A stretch of 9,207 bases of DNA from Armatimonadota bacterium (GTDB lineage Bacteria; Armatimonadota; Armatimonadia; Armatimonadales; Armatimonadaceae). Location: the NCBI GenBank assembly GCA_030833025.1, contig JAURHZ010000080.1:1-9207 (forward strand), in the 5' to 3' direction. Within the stretch, counting starts at the first letter, position 1; each line of letters starts with the position of its first letter. The translations under genes were made by a program, and so were the position numbers. Of this stretch, positions 6,340-9,207 are shown in pieces. The notes under the pieces were generated by a model. That model was not told the DNA's origin. It ran no database searches and saw nothing but the letters and a program-made list of their open reading frames with translations.

Positions 6340-8214
6340 ATGGATATCCTAGGTGTGCTTGCTGTATTACCGTTGGTTTTTCTGCGCAACTCGCCGGACC
6401 TACAACAAACCAAACAAAAGGTTTCTCCACCCAGTAGAGCGGTTCGTGCTCCTCGTGGGACTACCTCGATTCGTCCGTTTCAAATACTTTCTCCACGGGG
6501 CATGTTGTTGCCAATCGGCGATGTTTCATCTGCGTGGCGTGGCACAGATGGCATCATTTATGTGAACCATCAATCGTTGGAACTACTGGGTCTCACCGTT
6601 ACTGAAGTTGAACATTCTGGTGCCATAGAGCTTTCCGCCGGTGGAATCGGAAGAGTGCGTGTTGAAAGGACGGTTGCTCCAGGACGACAGTGGGATGGGA
6701 TGCTTAAACTCAGCGACGTTGCAAATGCAACGAAATCGCGCATTTTCATGGATGCAAAACTGCCACTCGCCAGACTCCAAACTGCTGTATCAGCCGTATT
6801 TGCAGAGCGTGAAGCAATCCGAATCTCGTCGCACTTACCAATCCGACCAATCCTCGTTCGCGACAAAACTACCGGGAAAGTTATTGTTGACATCCCGGGC
6901 GCTACGATCGATGATGTTGCAAAACCTACGCTTCCAGATGGGGCCATTTACAAGAGTATTAGGGTTGGGCAATATCAAGAGAATATTGCTCGTGTTGTAT
7001 TAGAGGCTTCCGATGTCGATAAATTCCGCCTTCTCCAAGGGGAAAGTGCATCCGAGTGGCTCATCACGGCAGCAACTGCTGAACCTCTCCCCGCAACGGT
7101 AGCCGTAGCACCAAGAGCCTTGGCATCTCCAATAATTCGGTCTGTTGCTCTACCAGCCTCTACAGCGGCATTCATGACACCGGTTACTAGGGCAGAAGCA
7201 CTTGCCAGCCCACACGGGGTTGACTTTGTCATAGAAGCAGGCAGGCTTCCATGGTTCCGACCAGTGATTGTTGGTAATCGCTTCATCATGGATATTAATG
7301 TTGAGGACCCGAACGGGATGCTCTCAGAGCTGTTCTCGAAAATCGACAATGGAATGCTAGGTGACTGTGAATGGAAATCTGGCGTCGGTTGGGGGGGGCG
7401 CCTTACGATTGCGCTGAATCAGCCATCCCGATTCATGGTCAACGTGGATCCTAAGGGCCGGATTAAGGTTTCGTTGCGTGAACAGATTGGTGATGAAGCA
7501 TCTCTTCCGCTTGCTGGGCGTACGATTCTTGTCGATCCAGGGCATGGTGGAAGTGGGAGCACCGGAACTAAGGGTGTGGATGGCAGGCTAGAAAAGCAAA
7601 ATACGCTTCCAATAGCGATGGCAACAGCTGCAAGGTTAGATGCATTAGGAGCTAACGTTGTCATTACACGCGACAACGATATTGACCCAGGACTTAAGGA
7701 AAGACCAGCCATCGCAAATCGGGTAGATGCAGACGCATTTGTATCCATCCACTGCAATGATGCCGTTCGGAGCTCATCCGTTAACGGCAGTCTGGTCTTC
7801 TACCATATGGATTCGCAGCCCTGTCAGGAGTTAGCATCCAAGATTTCAGATAGGTTAGGAACCGAAGTCCGTGCGATCAAGAAGCTGGGAATTCGGTCTG
7901 ATAAGACCGTTTACAAAAATGATGGCTTTGCAGTGCTTCGTTTGAGTACGAGTGTGGGCGTATTGGTGGAGGCTGGGTTTATGAGTAATGCCTCTGATGC
8001 TGCCGCACTTGCATCGCCACCAACACAACAAGCCATCGGTGTTGCAGTCGCTAATGGGCTCCTAGATTACTTAACTAGCAACCCGGAGCGTGATACGCGG
8101 TATGTAAAGGGAAAGGCTCCGAAGGATGTCCAGGCAGAGCCCGGTGAGCTTACACCGCCGTCGGATAATCCGTTTATCGAGCGAGATGGAATAAAGACCA
8201 AAGTTGACAAGTAG
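6340..8214 (+). CDS. N-acetylmuramoyl-L-alanine amidase (Amidase_3) with AMIN-like region
   Basis: This enzyme cleaves the bond between N-acetylmuramic acid and L-alanine in peptidoglycan and acts outside the cytoplasmic membrane. The protein is 624 residues. Residues 4-15 (LGVLAVLPLVFL) form a short hydrophobic segment without the usual basic N-terminus. Residues about 50-130 (MLLPIGDVSSAWRGTDGIIY onward) resemble a copper-amine-oxidase N-terminal-like domain. Residues about 178-242 look like an AMIN domain (VIVDIPGATI, RVGQYQENIARVVLEA). A second beta-rich region spans 292-380. The Amidase_3 domain is 395-577, with zinc ligands His402 (DPGHGG), Glu418 (RLEKQN) and His471 (SIHCND), and catalytic Glu544 (VEAGFMSN). 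The last 45 residues are charged and proline-rich. All active-site residues are present, so it should be active. The ATG at 6340 follows an AGGCGA-like ribosome site. It stands alone, downstream of the ssrA terminator. Confidence 0.93.
   Translation: MDILGVLAVLPLVFLRNSPDLQQTKQKVSPPSRAVRAPRGTTSIRPFQILSPRGMLLPIGDVSSAWRGTDGIIYVNHQSLELLGLTVTEVEHSGAIELSAGGIGRVRVERTVAPGRQWDGMLKLSDVANATKSRIFMDAKLPLARLQTAVSAVFAEREAIRISSHLPIRPILVRDKTTGKVIVDIPGATIDDVAKPTLPDGAIYKSIRVGQYQENIARVVLEASDVDKFRLLQGESASEWLITAATAEPLPATVAVAPRALASPIIRSVALPASTAAFMTPVTRAEALASPHGVDFVIEAGRLPWFRPVIVGNRFIMDINVEDPNGMLSELFSKIDNGMLGDCEWKSGVGWGGRLTIALNQPSRFMVNVDPKGRIKVSLREQIGDEASLPLAGRTILVDPGHGGSGSTGTKGVDGRLEKQNTLPIAMATAARLDALGANVVITRDNDIDPGLKERPAIANRVDADAFVSIHCNDAVRSSSVNGSLVFYHMDSQPCQELASKISDRLGTEVRAIKKLGIRSDKTVYKNDGFAVLRLSTSVGVLVEAGFMSNASDAAALASPPTQQAIGVAVANGLLDYLTSNPERDTRYVKGKAPKDVQAEPGELTPPSDNPFIERDGIKTKVDK
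7391..7398 (+). repeat. 8-G homopolymer inside the amidase gene
   Basis: Eight consecutive G encode part of GWGG (residues 350-353), upstream of the catalytic domain. A change of one base here would truncate the protein before its zinc site. Confidence 0.9.
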
Positions 8215-8274
8215 ATAACGCGATTGTTACTGCCGGTCATCGCTCCATTCACGTTTGGATGCCGTCACTAAGTT

Positions 8275-8877
8275 CTAAAATTGCGCGTTGTGAACAGCAT
8301 TGGCAAAAGCTTTCATCTTGGCATGGCACTTGATTCCCGGAGAAAGCTCGATACCGGATGAGACATCCACTCCCCAGGGTGAAAGCATCCTGATCGCCGA
8401 TGAAACATTCTCTGGTTTAAGGCCTCCGGCCAATATCCTAGGAATGTTGCATTCACCTTCAAAGAGTCTGGCTGCTGCCGAGTCGCTGATCCGATGCCCT
8501 GATCCGCCCATTAGGTGAGGGTGATAGGCATCAAACAAGAGGGCCTTCGATATGCTTGCGCCTTTGAGAAGACTAACAACATCGAGATCTGGATCTACGC
8601 GAATCGCATGAATGATGGGTTTGTCCTGAGGAGTCTTTGGAAGGCTATACAGCTGCCAAACATCGGCATCGTACCGTGCAGCAATCTCCATGCGTGGTGC
8701 CACAACAGTAACGCTAACCCAAGGTGGTAAAGCACTGCGTATGTCGGTAACAACTGAAGGCGATACAAAGCGCGGGCTACTCTCAAATGCGATGATACCA
8801 ATTGACGTTGCTCCGGCATCTGCGGCGGCGGCTGCATCGGCAGGATTCGTGATTCCACACATCTTGATTCTGACCAT
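8275..8877 (-). CDS. trpF: Phosphoribosylanthranilate isomerase, divergent
   Basis: TrpF converts N-(5-phosphoribosyl)anthranilate to the 1-deoxyribulose form, the third step from chorismate to tryptophan, and is a small cytoplasmic TIM barrel. The 200-residue protein is near the normal length. The catalytic cysteine Cys7 is in IKMCGIT, and the general acid/base Asp116 is in LLFDAYHPHLMGGSGH. ESSPRFVSP (32-40), AGGLKPENV (150-158) and the phosphate-binding GVDVSSGIE (169-177) are all family-like. Two usually conserved stretches are altered: the strand normally like KVGVFVN reads VSVTVVAPR, and the usual QLHG reads QLYS (75-78). AGGAAAG about 9-10 nt before the ATG at 8877 supports the start. 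The gene begins 12 bp after the upstream transporter gene and converges on the amidase gene. No other trp gene is in the window. Confidence 0.93.
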   Translation of the reverse strand: MVRIKMCGITNPADAAAAADAGATSIGIIAFESSPRFVSPSVVTDIRSALPPWVSVTVVAPRMEIAARYDADVWQLYSLPKTPQDKPIIHAIRVDPDLDVVSLLKGASISKALLFDAYHPHLMGGSGHRISDSAAARLFEGECNIPRILAGGLKPENVSSAIRMLSPWGVDVSSGIELSPGIKCHAKMKAFANAVHNAQF

Positions 8878-8889
8878 TGAAGAACTTTC

Positions 8890-9207
8890 CTAAGGGCGCG
8901 GGAGAGCATTGCCACCAAATGCATAAAGTAGCCAAATGACAATGGGAACGGTGATACTCGAGACAGCAGTTGTCCAGAAGACGGCATCGGTTGTTCTTTC
9001 TACGTCAGCTTTTTGATCAATTGCAAGCAACACTGCATTTACGGCTGATGGACTCGCTGCTGCAAGGATCATTTGCCCCGATGGCCATGGCCAATAGCCG
9101 AATAGCCAGCACACCACGGCTGCAATTATTGGCATCAATATGAGCTTTCCGGCAACTACGACACTAACAAACTTAATGCTTGGCAATCTTGCCTGTTTAG
9201 CGAGCTG
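8890..9207 (-). CDS. AEC-family transporter, C-terminal fragment cut by window edge
   Basis: Auxin-efflux-carrier (AEC) family permeases are inner-membrane proteins, usually of ten helices, that export or import small organic acids and related solutes. Only the last 105 residues are present; the frame is open to the window edge and ends at TAG (8890-8892). Three hydrophobic segments are seen: VSVVVAGKLILMPIIAAVVC, then GQMILAAASPSAVNAVLLAI with the family-like SPSAVNA signature, then WTTAVSSITVPIVIWLLYAF. The short tail is GGNALPRP. The TTG at 9184-9186 is not a real start because coding sequence continues past it (QLAKQAR). The gene is upstream of trpF with a 12-bp gap, so the two are probably co-transcribed. 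The substrate cannot be inferred. Confidence 0.82.
   Translation of the reverse strand, partial: QLAKQARLPSIKFVSVVVAGKLILMPIIAAVVCWLFGYWPWPSGQMILAAASPSAVNAVLLAIDQKADVERTTDAVFWTTAVSSITVPIVIWLLYAFGGNALPRP

Noticed and set aside
6570..7757. Three minus-strand frames of 112-125 codons
   Set aside because: All are antisense to the amidase gene and have compositions expected of shadows.
8215..8274. Possible terminator between the convergent amidase and trpF genes
   Set aside because: Only a 4-bp TAAC/GTTA pairing is seen and no T run, so it is not supported.
8595..8987. 130-codon minus-strand frame
   Set aside because: It spans the trpF/transporter boundary in another frame of two recognisable genes and has no family-like sequence.

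Overview
The window reads as ordinary bacterial chromosome at roughly balanced base composition (about 50% G+C by eye). It is gene-dense with short gaps, and no phage, insertion-sequence, CRISPR or toxin/defence genes are visible. The host is a bacterium with lipoproteins and a peptidoglycan wall, since there is a lipobox protein and a secreted-type Amidase_3 enzyme. The architecture of that amidase (extracellular domain, AMIN-like domain, zinc amidase), together with the orphan genes around it, would fit a lineage such as Armatimonadota, but this is a weak guess and the sequence does not prove it.

Layout, left to right. (1) At 1-1412 (+) lies the 3' part of a citramalate synthase gene (cimA). 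It carries an apparent one-base deletion near position 35, and its N-terminal end is outside the window. (2) At 1450-2424 (+) is an unrecognised glycine-rich lipoprotein gene, followed by a hairpin terminator at 2436-2462. (3) On the minus strand is a two-gene unit, gdhA (start 4592, end 3342) and an aldo/keto reductase (3329-2466), separated by 12 bp. (4) A histone-deacetylase/AcuC-like gene (4644-5708, +) is divergent from gdhA across only 51 bp. (5) The largest gene-poor stretch, 5709-6339, holds a complete tmRNA gene (ssrA, 5850-6222) and its terminator (6264-6295). (6) An N-acetylmuramoyl-L-alanine amidase gene follows at 6340-8214 (+). (7) Converging on it from the right edge is a minus-strand pair: a truncated AEC-family transporter and trpF.

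The genes are mostly housekeeping. CimA feeds isoleucine synthesis from pyruvate, TrpF serves tryptophan synthesis, GdhA links 2-oxoglutarate and glutamate, and tmRNA rescues stalled ribosomes. The amidase trims peptidoglycan. The divergent gdhA/deacetylase pair is the only arrangement suggesting a shared control region.

No new multi-gene system is convincingly present. The items most worth a second look are the cimA frame break, the tmRNA tag (AKNNFATARNASCVLA, ending in -VLA rather than the common -LAA), the non-encoded CCA of the tmRNA, an 8-G tract inside the amidase gene, the divergent TrpF, and the unknown lipoprotein.
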